Of a stretch of DNA of 52,824 nt, positions 28,230 to 36,498 are shown piece after piece; position 1 is the stretch's first letter; each line of letters opens with the position of its first letter. The DNA comes from Chitinophagaceae bacterium. GTDB lineage: Bacteria; Bacteroidota; Bacteroidia; Chitinophagales; Chitinophagaceae. The stretch is from contig JAIYAN010000003.1 in NCBI GenBank assembly GCA_027489035.1, positions 1 through 52,824 of the forward strand, in the 5' to 3' direction. A model generated the notes under the pieces. It did not search any database. It was not told the DNA's origin and saw nothing but the letters and a program-made list of their open reading frames with translations. The position numbers and the translations under genes were made by a program.

Positions 28230-29399
28230 TTATAATTTTAATAGGGTTGCAGCAAAATTACGTGCCTCGGCATCGCTTTCAAAATATTCTTGTAAAGTTG
28301 GATTTTTGATAAAAGAAATGGCATCCATCGTTTTTTCAACTACGGCTGTAATGTCAAGGAATCCAATTCTATTTTTTAGAAATGCCCATACAGCGATTTC
28401 ATTAGCCGCATTTAAAACACATGCTTTATTTCCGCCATTTTGTAAAGCATCAATGGCAAGTCCGAGGTTACGGAATGTTTTATAATCTGGCTCTTCGAAA
28501 TTAAATGTGGGATATTTTTTGAAATTCAAACGAGGAAAATCATTTTTAATACGTTGCGGAAAACCTAATGCGTATTGAATGGGAAGCTTCATATCGGGTA
28601 AACCCATTTGTGCTTTTATGCTACCATCTTCAAATTGAACCATACTGTGTATAATGCTTTGAGGATGTATCACCACATCAATTTGTTCGGGTTTTAAATT
28701 AAACAGCCATTTAGCTTCTATCATCTCAAGCCCTTTATTCATAAGGGTTGCAGAATCTACTGTTATTTTAGCACCCATGCTCCAATTGGGATGCTGTAAA
28801 GCATGATCTCGTTTTACATTAACCAAAAAGTTGGGCTTTTTACCCAAAAATGGACCCCCACTTGCAGTAAGAATAATTTTCTCAATTGGGTTTCGAGACT
28901 CCCCTACCAAGCATTGAAAAATTGCCGAATGCTCGCTATCTACAGGAATGATTGGCGCTTTGTTTTCGAGTGCTTTTTGCATCACGATATCACCTGCTAC
29001 AACGAGGGTTTCTTTGTTGGCTAAGGCGATAACCTTCCCTTTTTCAACAGCTTTTAATGTAGGTTTTAGTCCAGCAAATCCTACTATAGCCGCAATCATT
29101 ACATCATAAGAATCAAAATCTGCGAGCTCCTCAAGTGCCAATTCACCGCTAAAAACTTTTATATCTGTACCGGCAAGCGCCGATTTAACCATTTCGTATT
29201 TATCCTCATTTACAATGTTAACTGCATTGGGATTGAATTCTAATGCCTGACTGATGAGTAATTCCGCATTATTGTGCGCAGTTAAAATTTCTACTTCAAA
29301 AGCATCAGGATTGGCTTTAATCACTTCTAAAGATTGCGTACCAATTGAACCTGTAGATCCAAAAATGGCTATTCTTTTTTTTGGCATTTCAATAGACAT
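28230..29399 (-). CDS. dxr: 1-deoxy-D-xylulose 5-phosphate reductoisomerase
   Basis: The product is 389 residues. It is the second enzyme of the methylerythritol phosphate route to isoprenoids. It shows the NADPH loop IFGSTGSIGTQSL, the metal- and substrate-binding IPVDSEHSAIFQCL, TASGGPFL, the flexible-loop region HPNWSMGAKITVDSATLMNKGLEMIEA, and the C-terminal NAANEIAVWAFL. ATG at 29399 or the internal ATG at codon 5 are both possible; the first is used here. It likely forms an operon with rseP. Confidence 0.97.
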   Translation of the reverse strand: MSIEMPKKRIAIFGSTGSIGTQSLEVIKANPDAFEVEILTAHNNAELLISQALEFNPNAVNIVNEDKYEMVKSALAGTDIKVFSGELALEELADFDSYDVMIAAIVGFAGLKPTLKAVEKGKVIALANKETLVVAGDIVMQKALENKAPIIPVDSEHSAIFQCLVGESRNPIEKIILTASGGPFLGKKPNFLVNVKRDHALQHPNWSMGAKITVDSATLMNKGLEMIEAKWLFNLKPEQIDVVIHPQSIIHSMVQFEDGSIKAQMGLPDMKLPIQYALGFPQRIKNDFPRLNFKKYPTFNFEEPDYKTFRNLGLAIDALQNGGNKACVLNAANEIAVWAFLKNRIGFLDITAVVEKTMDAISFIKNPTLQEYFESDAEARNFAATLLKL

Positions 29400-29506
29400 G
29401 AAAAATATAAGTTTTTAGTAAAATAAGTAACGCAATTTAAATGAAATATTGGAGATGGCTCATATATTTATCCTCGTTGGAAAAAAGAGTTGTTAATATT
29501 ATTTAT

Positions 29507-31003
29507 CTATTTTACTATAAATTCCTTCAGTCCTTCTGCAATTTTTCTGTCATTGGATAGTCTTGGCACTTTATTTTGCCCGCCCAACTTGCCGATGCTT
29601 TTCATAAAATCAACAAATCCGTTTTTTTTGACCACTGAAATCTTCAATCGATCTAAAATATTTCCAGTTATCAAATCATCGTAGTAAACGTTTTTCTTAC
29701 GCAAATGGTCGTCAATCAGCAAAGCGAATGCATTTAAATCTGCAGGTTCATTTTCAAATTCAATAAACCACTCGTGAAAACTTTTTGAATCATCATTACT
29801 GACAAAAGGTGCCACGGTAAACTCATTAAGCTTAACGTTCATAGCTGCACAAGCAGAAAGCATTGCCGATTCTACTTCTTCGCCGATAACATGTTCGCCA
29901 AATGCAGAAATAAAATGCTTAATCCTCCCGCTGACTATGATTCGATATGGCTCAAGTGATACGAACTTTACGGTATCGCCAATGCTGTATGCCCACAAAC
30001 CGGCGTTACTGCTAATAATCAATGCATAATTCACGCCGAGTTCAACATCTTTAAGCATTAATCGAGTGGGATTCTCATTCCCAATTTCGCTTACTGGAAT
30101 AAATTCAAAAAATATACCGCTGTTGGTATTCAACAACATACCTTGGGTATTTAAGGAATCTTGAAAAGCAAAGAAACCTTCACTAGCAGGAAACAATTCG
30201 ATGGTATCAATATTTCTCCCAATCGTTTCAATGAGTTTCGATTTATATGGTTCATAATTTACACCACCCTGAACCATTACACTAAAATTGGGGAATAGCT
30301 CACCTACTTTTTTACCAGATTTTTCTACTAGTCTATCAAAATACATTTGCATCCAAGGCGGAATTCCGCTTATTAATGTCATGTCTTGATTTATGGTTTC
30401 AGCTACAATCTGGTCTAATTTCATCTCCCAATCTTCAATACAATTTGTTTCGAAACTGGGCATCTGATTTGATCTCAGGTATTTGGGAATGTGGTGATTT
30501 ACAATGCCGCTTAATCTTCCTGTTGGCACATCACCAATTCGCTCAAGTTCGGGCGAACCACTTAAAAAAATGAGTTTCCCATCAGCAAACTTTGTATTGC
30601 CTGATTCTGCCATATAGCACAGAAGCGCGTTTCGGGCTGTGTTTATGTGATTGGGGATAGATTCCTTGGTAATTGGAATATACTTTACGCCACTTGTTGT
30701 ACCACTTGTTTTGGCAAAATATATGGGCAACCCTTTCCACAAAACATTGTGTTTGCCTGATTTTACTTTTTCGATGTATGGTTTAAATTGCTCATAATCT
30801 CTAACCGGAACTTGAGCTACGAAATCGGCATGGGTAGCAATTTTATCGAAACCATGATCTTTTCCAAAATCTGTATTATTTGCAGATTTGATCAATTGTT
30901 GAAAAATCATATGCTGATCCTCAACAGCAGTAAGCATTCCTTTTTTAATTTGCTTGTGAACGAATTTAGCAAATGGTTTTGCAAGTAATGATTTAATTTT
31001 CAT
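29507..31003 (-). CDS. GH3 auxin-responsive promoter family protein
   Basis: The product is 498 residues. It belongs to the GH3 branch of acyl-adenylate-forming enzymes, which in plants couple amino acids to plant hormones. Motifs are YFAKTSGTTSGVKYIPITKES (ATP loop), LFPASEGFFAFQ (the conserved EG of the adenylate site), ALIISSNAGLWAYSIGDTVKF and a C-terminal GEEVESAM hinge region. The bacterial substrate is unknown. No signal peptide is seen, so it should be cytoplasmic. An 11-bp perfect inverted repeat lies 17-44 bases upstream of its start (31021-31047). Confidence 0.92.
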   Translation of the reverse strand: MKIKSLLAKPFAKFVHKQIKKGMLTAVEDQHMIFQQLIKSANNTDFGKDHGFDKIATHADFVAQVPVRDYEQFKPYIEKVKSGKHNVLWKGLPIYFAKTSGTTSGVKYIPITKESIPNHINTARNALLCYMAESGNTKFADGKLIFLSGSPELERIGDVPTGRLSGIVNHHIPKYLRSNQMPSFETNCIEDWEMKLDQIVAETINQDMTLISGIPPWMQMYFDRLVEKSGKKVGELFPNFSVMVQGGVNYEPYKSKLIETIGRNIDTIELFPASEGFFAFQDSLNTQGMLLNTNSGIFFEFIPVSEIGNENPTRLMLKDVELGVNYALIISSNAGLWAYSIGDTVKFVSLEPYRIIVSGRIKHFISAFGEHVIGEEVESAMLSACAAMNVKLNEFTVAPFVSNDDSKSFHEWFIEFENEPADLNAFALLIDDHLRKKNVYYDDLITGNILDRLKISVVKKNGFVDFMKSIGKLGGQNKVPRLSNDRKIAEGLKEFIVK

Positions 31004-31020
31004 GCTGCATGTGGTTCATT

Positions 31021-31047
31021 TTTAAAAATACGAACTGTATTTTTAAA
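31021..31047. promoter_or_regulatory. Perfect 11-bp inverted repeat upstream of the GH3 gene
   Basis: The arms TTTAAAAATAC and GTATTTTTAAA are separated by GAACT. It lies 17 bases before the GH3 start codon, in the position of a 5' leader or operator. It has no T-tract arrangement facing the neighbouring gene, so a regulatory role is more likely than termination; this is inference. Confidence 0.55.
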
Positions 31048-31133
31048 TAATGTGGTGCAAATTATAAAAATATTTCGAACTATTGAGATATACAATATAT
31101 TAAAACGTTAAACCTGAAATTCAATTAAAAAGA

Positions 31134-34100
31134 TCAAAATGGCCTAGCATTGAAAATATATAATGTCGCATTGTTTTCTATGATTTGTAAATCAAAAATA
31201 TCAGCACTTCCATCACCGTTACAATCTGAATCAATGTATCCAAATTCAAAATTGGCAGCTGCATTTTCTGCGACCTGAATATCAAAAATATCTATTGCCC
31301 CATCTTGATTAATATCGCCCGAATAAATTAAATGAACATTATCAATTGAATGTTTTAATGGAGGGTTAATGCCATCATTAAATGCAGCAGTAATGTTATT
31401 TGAAAAATCATAAAAAACGGAATCCTGGATGAGTATAGGCGACGAACTCCATGTTTCTATACTATTCCGATGTTTGATTCCCAGATAAAATTGCTGTCCA
31501 AAAAAATCGGCAGGTAAACTAACTTTTAAATTACCATTCGATTGCAAAATACCTTTTATTGAAAAATTGGATTGTACGTTATTTAAATTAGCAGGACTCC
31601 ATAAATTCACTTCTATACTATCCGTTTCATAAATTTCATTTGCTAAACCCAAGTTGTATAATGGAGTGTTCATAGATTGGCTTCCATTATAATAACTTTC
31701 TAAAAACATTTTCAGTTGTAATGTTGTGCTACAATTATTAATGGTTAACAACAATGTAGCTATTGAATCTACTCCACCGGAGCCTATTGTTGTAAAGGTC
31801 TTTTCACCGGAAGTTGTATATGTTACGCCATTCCATAAATAAGCATTACAAGCCGTATCAGTAATGTATGCATAGCCAGAAACAGGCAGAAATTTTGAAA
31901 CTGCGTTTTGAGATGTGTTTGAAATATTGGAATTATACACATTTAATCCTGGTGGAGAAAAAACAACATACACAGCCGTTGAATTTAAAACACCCACATT
32001 AGGAAAAAGTGAAATTGAATTGGTGAATCCTTCACCTGAGTTGGTGGAAATTAAAAATCCTGTAGGTGCATTAATGATTACATTTCCAGTTAAGGAAGAA
32101 CCAGAAACATAATAGATTTTCTCTGAAGCTGAAGTAGCCAAACGCTGTTTACCAAATGTGGTGATGCTGCTAATATTTAAAACTTCAAAGAGTGAAGTTA
32201 TCGCCAATACATTACTTGTTCTAGCAACTGCAGATGTTAATACCGATCCTGAAATTGAGATACTAAAATTAGAAATATTCTCATCGAAATCTGTTTGATT
32301 AAACAGCAAAGTGATTTTTGCTGTAGTGGCAGATGTCAATTGTACTGAACTGATGGAAGTGCCAGCTGGCGCGTTATTTAACGTAAAAGATAAAGGATTA
32401 GCAATGGTAGGATTCGTAGAATAATTTAAAAAAGTTTCGTTAGATAAAGTAACATCAATTACATTTCCATTTAAGTTTGATTCGGTTATAGAAAATGGCG
32501 TACTAATTGAAACAGATGGCGTAACCACATTGGTTTTTGTGTACCAAATAGGCGCAGATATTGAACGTTTTCCATTGATAGTCATATCTACATAATAGTA
32601 AACTTTGGTTCCAATGGCTAATGAAGTATGCGAATAAGCAAGTGTTCCAGTTGAACTACTGCTGAGCTGAGTAGGTAAAACACCACTACCTGGGATACCA
32701 TACATCAATTTAATATTTTTAATAGCTCCTACAGGCGCAGTTGGATCAGTGGCAACAATATTTATAACCGGCACCGCATTCCCTGAAAATACAGAACCCA
32801 TCACTTGATTGTTAACGGTGAAATTTATTCTAGTATCTAAATCCTGTGTTGCATAAAACCTTCTCGCTTTCATTGCTGCAATTAAATTCGCTTTTGTAAG
32901 TGATGGTGCTAAAACCACCAGCCTATTTTCATTTGCTCTACCAAAATTTGTATAATGTGTGTCATGATCCATTAATGGACCAAGACGATATCCTTTCGAA
33001 AGCATTTTTGTATAATAACCAAGAAACGACATTGAAGTTGGATAATCATTATAACTTGTACTTGTAGAAAATGCAGGACCGCTTTCAATTGCACAACCCA
33101 CTGCGGAACTGTCTACAGTATTATTAAAACTTAAATTTGAAATATTGTTATAATCCGTTCCATCTGGATGCGCATAGGTAGCAAATGCATTTCCATTGGC
33201 ATTTAATTTTCTAAACAATCCATTAGGACCAGTATAATCACTTTTGGCTACATAAATCTGGTAGTTATTGGTTTCCCAGCCTATTAAAGAATCAATCCCA
33301 TAAATTAAAATGTGTCCACCGCTACTAATTACCCCCCACTCTTGACCATACAATCCAACAAAAGTAGAAGTTGTAGCAGCATTTGCTTGAGCAACACCTA
33401 ATGGCCAATTGTTTATACTCATACCAGCACTTGCATGATTATGCTCTGAAATTCCCAAGAAATCCATACCAAGCGAATTCTTAGCATATGCATAATCGTT
33501 AGCTGGAGTAAAAGCAGTACTGTCTTTGTTTCCATCCGAATAACTTGAATGCGCATGAAGGTTGCCAAAATAATAATTATAAGTTCCGGATGAAGTGGTT
33601 GTAAAACTTAATGACAAGGGTGAAATTGTATTGTATTTCGGACCTGCCGTACAAAAAGCATTTTCGGCAAACACATAAAAATAATAAGTTGAGGATGCAG
33701 ACAAATTATTTTTGATGAAAGAATTACTAGTAGAATTAGACAACACAAAAGCATTCCCAATTGCATTTCCTGAATTGTAGGTCGTTCCATTAACTGGAAG
33801 CTGACTTAAACTGCTAGAATTACTATACAATACAAGATAGGAATCCGCATCAGCGCTAGTTGAAAACGTACCAGAGACACTGCTGTTGTCTCCATTTAAA
33901 ATCAAATTGGTTGGCTGATTATTCGGCACATTACAAACTGAAATATTTGAAAGTGTAGTAACAGATCCAACCAAAGGGTTTGCAGTATTATACACTGGAC
34001 CAAAACTGCAATCTTGAGAAATGAATGAAAACACGTGATAGAAATAAGTTGTTGAAGCAAGAAGCGAATCTTCAACAAATGAATAACTTGGGCCACGATA

Positions 34101-35381
34101 CACTACAATCCCACCACCAAGTGAATCTTTTGAATTATATGTAACTGTATTTGATGGAATATCATTCAAGGTGGATGAATTGCTTCTAACAATTAAATAT
34201 TCATTTATTTCAGGTGACGAATTAAAAGTTCCAATTAAACCGTTTGATGTTATGTTACTAAAAATAAAATTTGACGGCTGTGTTATTGGCGCAATACAAG
34301 GCAAGATACCTGAAGTTGTTGTAAAAGATGCGGTGAATGGATCTATGGCATTATATTTAGGCCCGCCATTACAGAGGTCGTTGTACGAAAAAACATATAG
34401 ATAATAAATTGTTGATGGATTTAATGCAGATAAGTTGAATGTTAAACTATCGTCGACCGAAACAACTACTGCATCATTTAATTCATCCCCTATTGAATAC
34501 GCTATAGTATCAATCGGCGTTATTGTTTGTGCAATGTTGGCACTCAGTACCATTAAATATTTGTTTGCACCTGATGATGCTGCGCTGAAAGATCCTGCAG
34601 CACTGTTACTCCCTATTTCAGAAAAAACCAATGAACTGGGCTGTGATAAAGGCGAAACACATTGAACATTTGGATTTGCTGTAATTATTACATTGTCGAT
34701 ATTTATTTTAGGTCTAGAGCCAGTAGTACCGCCAGTTCCATTATAAACATAAAAACGCAACCTAGCTGTGGAGGCATTATTGAAATTACTTGGTAAGCTA
34801 ACATTAACTACACTGCCAGAAACAACAGCACCATTGCTAACATTCAAAACCTGTGCTGCAGATAAATCAGTAAAAGTATTTCCATCAATCGTTGAATACA
34901 CTTTCAAACTTGCATTTCTATTGCCTGTACTATTTATAATTGTGCTCCAATCAAAACTAAGTGTACCCGCATTTAAACCTGAAAAATCAAGAAACAAATC
35001 AAATGCTACAGAACTGCTATTGTCGGTAGTCCCTGTAGCAAGAAGTACAATAGAACCTGAGCCTTTTTGAACCCCACCTGTTGTACTAGAAGTGAAACTA
35101 GTTGAAGCTGTTGTGATTTTTTTTCCTTCGGGAATTGTACCGGTAAACTGTGTAACGCAACCCTTCCAGCAAGAAGCACCAATTCCTCCTGTAAATGTTC
35201 CATCAACTGGAGTGACTGAACTAAAAGTCCAATTATTAACATCTGAAAACGATTCTGTGTAGGTATAATTATTTTGTAATGATAATTTCAAAGGTGTTTG
35301 CCCCATTAAACAAGGAGAAAAAAAGCATAGAAAAAGAAAAAAAAACGGAATTTTTATCATTAAAATGATTTTGTTGAGCAT
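31134..35381 (-). CDS. Giant secreted protein with PHP/CehA-type metallohydrolase domain and dockerin-like end
   Basis: The product is about 1415 residues from the ATG at 35381; TTG one codon upstream is also in frame. A signal peptide (IPFFFLFLCFFSPCLMGQ) precedes a beta-sandwich region. Three fibronectin-like repeats follow, each with an S-x-YYLYVFSYN or TTYFYHVFSF strand and a K/V-YN-T-x-P end. A PHP-type domain starts at about residue 605 with YFGNLHAHSSYSDG and contains DFLGISEHNH and GPLMDHDTHY, the metal-site histidines and aspartates of the CehA family. More beta domains follow. The C-terminus (about 1350-1400) has two dockerin-type calcium loops, GDINQDGAIDIFDIQ and SDCNGDGSADIFDLQ. 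The hydrolysed substrate is unknown; phosphoesterase activity is inferred. Confidence 0.85.
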   Translation of the reverse strand: MLNKIILMIKIPFFFLFLCFFSPCLMGQTPLKLSLQNNYTYTESFSDVNNWTFSSVTPVDGTFTGGIGASCWKGCVTQFTGTIPEGKKITTASTSFTSSTTGGVQKGSGSIVLLATGTTDNSSSVAFDLFLDFSGLNAGTLSFDWSTIINSTGNRNASLKVYSTIDGNTFTDLSAAQVLNVSNGAVVSGSVVNVSLPSNFNNASTARLRFYVYNGTGGTTGSRPKINIDNVIITANPNVQCVSPLSQPSSLVFSEIGSNSAAGSFSAASSGANKYLMVLSANIAQTITPIDTIAYSIGDELNDAVVVSVDDSLTFNLSALNPSTIYYLYVFSYNDLCNGGPKYNAIDPFTASFTTTSGILPCIAPITQPSNFIFSNITSNGLIGTFNSSPEINEYLIVRSNSSTLNDIPSNTVTYNSKDSLGGGIVVYRGPSYSFVEDSLLASTTYFYHVFSFISQDCSFGPVYNTANPLVGSVTTLSNISVCNVPNNQPTNLILNGDNSSVSGTFSTSADADSYLVLYSNSSSLSQLPVNGTTYNSGNAIGNAFVLSNSTSNSFIKNNLSASSTYYFYVFAENAFCTAGPKYNTISPLSLSFTTTSSGTYNYYFGNLHAHSSYSDGNKDSTAFTPANDYAYAKNSLGMDFLGISEHNHASAGMSINNWPLGVAQANAATTSTFVGLYGQEWGVISSGGHILIYGIDSLIGWETNNYQIYVAKSDYTGPNGLFRKLNANGNAFATYAHPDGTDYNNISNLSFNNTVDSSAVGCAIESGPAFSTSTSYNDYPTSMSFLGYYTKMLSKGYRLGPLMDHDTHYTNFGRANENRLVVLAPSLTKANLIAAMKARRFYATQDLDTRINFTVNNQVMGSVFSGNAVPVINIVATDPTAPVGAIKNIKLMYGIPGSGVLPTQLSSSSTGTLAYSHTSLAIGTKVYYYVDMTINGKRSISAPIWYTKTNVVTPSVSISTPFSITESNLNGNVIDVTLSNETFLNYSTNPTIANPLSFTLNNAPAGTSISSVQLTSATTAKITLLFNQTDFDENISNFSISISGSVLTSAVARTSNVLAITSLFEVLNISSITTFGKQRLATSASEKIYYVSGSSLTGNVIINAPTGFLISTNSGEGFTNSISLFPNVGVLNSTAVYVVFSPPGLNVYNSNISNTSQNAVSKFLPVSGYAYITDTACNAYLWNGVTYTTSGEKTFTTIGSGGVDSIATLLLTINNCSTTLQLKMFLESYYNGSQSMNTPLYNLGLANEIYETDSIEVNLWSPANLNNVQSNFSIKGILQSNGNLKVSLPADFFGQQFYLGIKHRNSIETWSSSPILIQDSVFYDFSNNITAAFNDGINPPLKHSIDNVHLIYSGDINQDGAIDIFDIQVAENAAANFEFGYIDSDCNGDGSADIFDLQIIENNATLYIFNARPF

Positions 35382-35424
35382 CAAATGTAGATATTTTGAT
35401 TGAGGATAGGTAATATTTTGGGGA

Positions 35425-35459
35425 TTGTTTGGTGTTTGGTGTTTGGTGTTTGGTGTTTG
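35425..35459. repeat. 7-bp TGTTTGG tandem array
   Basis: There are five contiguous copies of TGTTTGG, the last ending GA. A shorter array of the same unit is at 52179-52199, upstream of the iduronate-sulfatase-like gene. Confidence 0.9.
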
Positions 35460-35533
35460 AAGCCCCTATCCCCAACCCCTCGCCCGAAAGGTGAGGAGAG
35501 TAAAGGACACCAAGGGAATTGAAACACGAAGAT

Positions 35534-35565
35534 GAAATGCTTGCAGCATTTTTTTGACACGAAGA
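35534..35565. repeat. 32-bp dispersed repeat, copy 2
   Basis: This is the exact reverse complement of 7101-7132. It carries the hairpin AAATGCT-tgc-AGCATTT, a T7 run and GACACGAAGA, and continues into GAAGAC-type 9-bp-periodic sequence to about 35588, matching the layout of copy 1. Confidence 0.9.
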
Positions 35566-35753
35566 CTCGAAGGCGAGAAGACACGAATTAGAAAATGAAA
35601 TTTATTATAAATAGGTAAATATGATATAAAAATAAAATCGACCAATTGGTCGGTATGTGTGTTGTAGTATTTAACTACATTGTGCAATTTGCTTCCATGA
35701 GTGCTGAAGATTTGAAAGTAATATATTCATCAGATTGAGAAACAGAATGAGCG

Positions 35754-35812
35754 AGAAGAAAAAAGTCAGAACTTCATGATCGCTCTCGCTCTCATTCTCG
35801 TTCTGACTTTTT
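35754..35812 (-). terminator. Hairpin terminator of tRNA-Leu
   Basis: The perfect 13-bp arms AAAAAGTCAGAAC (35760-35772) and GTTCTGACTTTTT (35800-35812) are separated by 27 bases. On the minus strand the hairpin begins at the last base of the encoded CCA end and is followed by a T6 run. It fits a rho-independent terminator with an unusually long loop. Confidence 0.7.
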
Positions 35813-35898
35813 GGTGCCCACGAAAGGAATCGAACCTTCACACCCTTGCGAATGGCAGATTTTGAGTCTGCTGCGTCTACCAATTCCGCCACATGGGC
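35812..35898 (-). tRNA. tRNA-Leu(CAA)
   Basis: On the minus strand the acceptor arms GCCCATG and CGTGGGC pair with one G-U. The D arm contains GCGGAATTGGTAGACGC, typical of leucine tRNAs. The anticodon arm is GCAGA-CTCAAAA-TCTGC, giving anticodon CAA. There is a long variable arm, a T arm with GGTTCGATTCC, discriminator A and an encoded CCA end. It reads TTG codons. It is flanked downstream by a hairpin terminator. Confidence 0.97.
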
Positions 35899-35953
35899 AA
35901 CTTTTGACACACCCGTTTAAATTCTAAATCTTCAAACGGAGCACAATATTACA

Positions 35954-36436
35954 TCAATCAGTTAATCTATCCAAAATCCTTTTTAAGTATTTTTTCTTGT
36001 AGTAAAATTCTTTAATCTTTAATAGTTCATCTGCTGTAAAATCCAACGCTTTTTTTTGCATTACAAATTGAATTTCTTTATCCAATTCTTGTTGAATATC
36101 ATCAATCGATGATGCATCAAAATCACCTTCATCAATTTGCTCATTTACTTCCATCATTTCCATTAAAAACGAAGGTGGCAATTGATATTTCTCCTCTTCT
36201 GAAATCAACCCCTTTATCTCTAAAAAATATCCTATTGTTTTTAAATCATCTTTAAATACAGCAAATGCTTTATTGATTAGCGATGACATTTCTAAAGATT
36301 GATTTTGCTCATTTTCGTCCGATAAAGAATAATTATCCGGATGATACTGCTTCTGTAATTGCAGGTATTTTTTAGTCAATAAAGATTTATCAATGATTGG
36401 CGCAATTTCAAATTCAAAAAGTTCAAAATGATTCAT
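35954..36436 (-). CDS. hscB: Fe-S cluster assembly J-domain co-chaperone
   Basis: The product is 160 residues. HscB proteins deliver the IscU scaffold to the HscA chaperone during iron-sulfur cluster transfer. The N-terminal J domain is clear, with FELFEFE at the start and the HPD motif at residues 32-34 (QYHPDNYS), followed by the C-terminal three-helix HSCB domain (LPPSFLMEMMEVNEQIDEGD). The gene stands without iscU or hscA nearby. A TAACTTTG box matching the Bacteroidota -7 consensus ends four bases before the ATG, so the transcript could be leaderless. It is divergent from the next gene across 62 bases. Confidence 0.88.
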   Translation of the reverse strand: MNHFELFEFEIAPIIDKSLLTKKYLQLQKQYHPDNYSLSDENEQNQSLEMSSLINKAFAVFKDDLKTIGYFLEIKGLISEEEKYQLPPSFLMEMMEVNEQIDEGDFDASSIDDIQQELDKEIQFVMQKKALDFTADELLKIKEFYYKKKYLKRILDRLTD

Positions 36437-36498
36437 TTTTCAAAGTTAGGCATCCCAAAATTCATTTTAAAATGTAAATTGCCCCCAAATAAAAACCA

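Larger units (their letters stand above)
35382..35811. other. 430-bp repeat-rich intergenic region
   Basis: No gene is supported here. From left to right it holds a 7-bp TGTTTGG array (35425-35459), a C-rich segment CCCCTATCCCCAACCCCTCG (35463-35482) followed by CCCGAAAGG, the 32-bp dispersed repeat at 35534-35565 with 9-bp-like GAAGACACG sequence up to 35588, a 14-bp perfect palindrome CGACCAATTGGTCG (35639-35652), and the hairpin that follows tRNA-Leu (35754-35812). The promoter of the giant secreted gene should lie here but was not identified. Confidence 0.8.

Noticed and set aside
31190..31330. Cellulosome component suggested by dockerin-like repeats
   Set aside because: No cohesin, scaffoldin or cellulase is nearby, and calcium-loop repeats of this kind are common at C-termini of Bacteroidota secreted proteins.
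35269..35687. Several overlapping short frames with NTKHQTPN-type peptides
   Set aside because: They are translations of the 7-bp array and neighbouring repeats, with no start context or conserved pattern.
35671..35910. 79-residue open frame covering the tRNA region on the minus strand
   Set aside because: It is the common false frame read through tRNA-Leu (HVAELVDAADSKSAIRKG); the tRNA itself is unambiguous.
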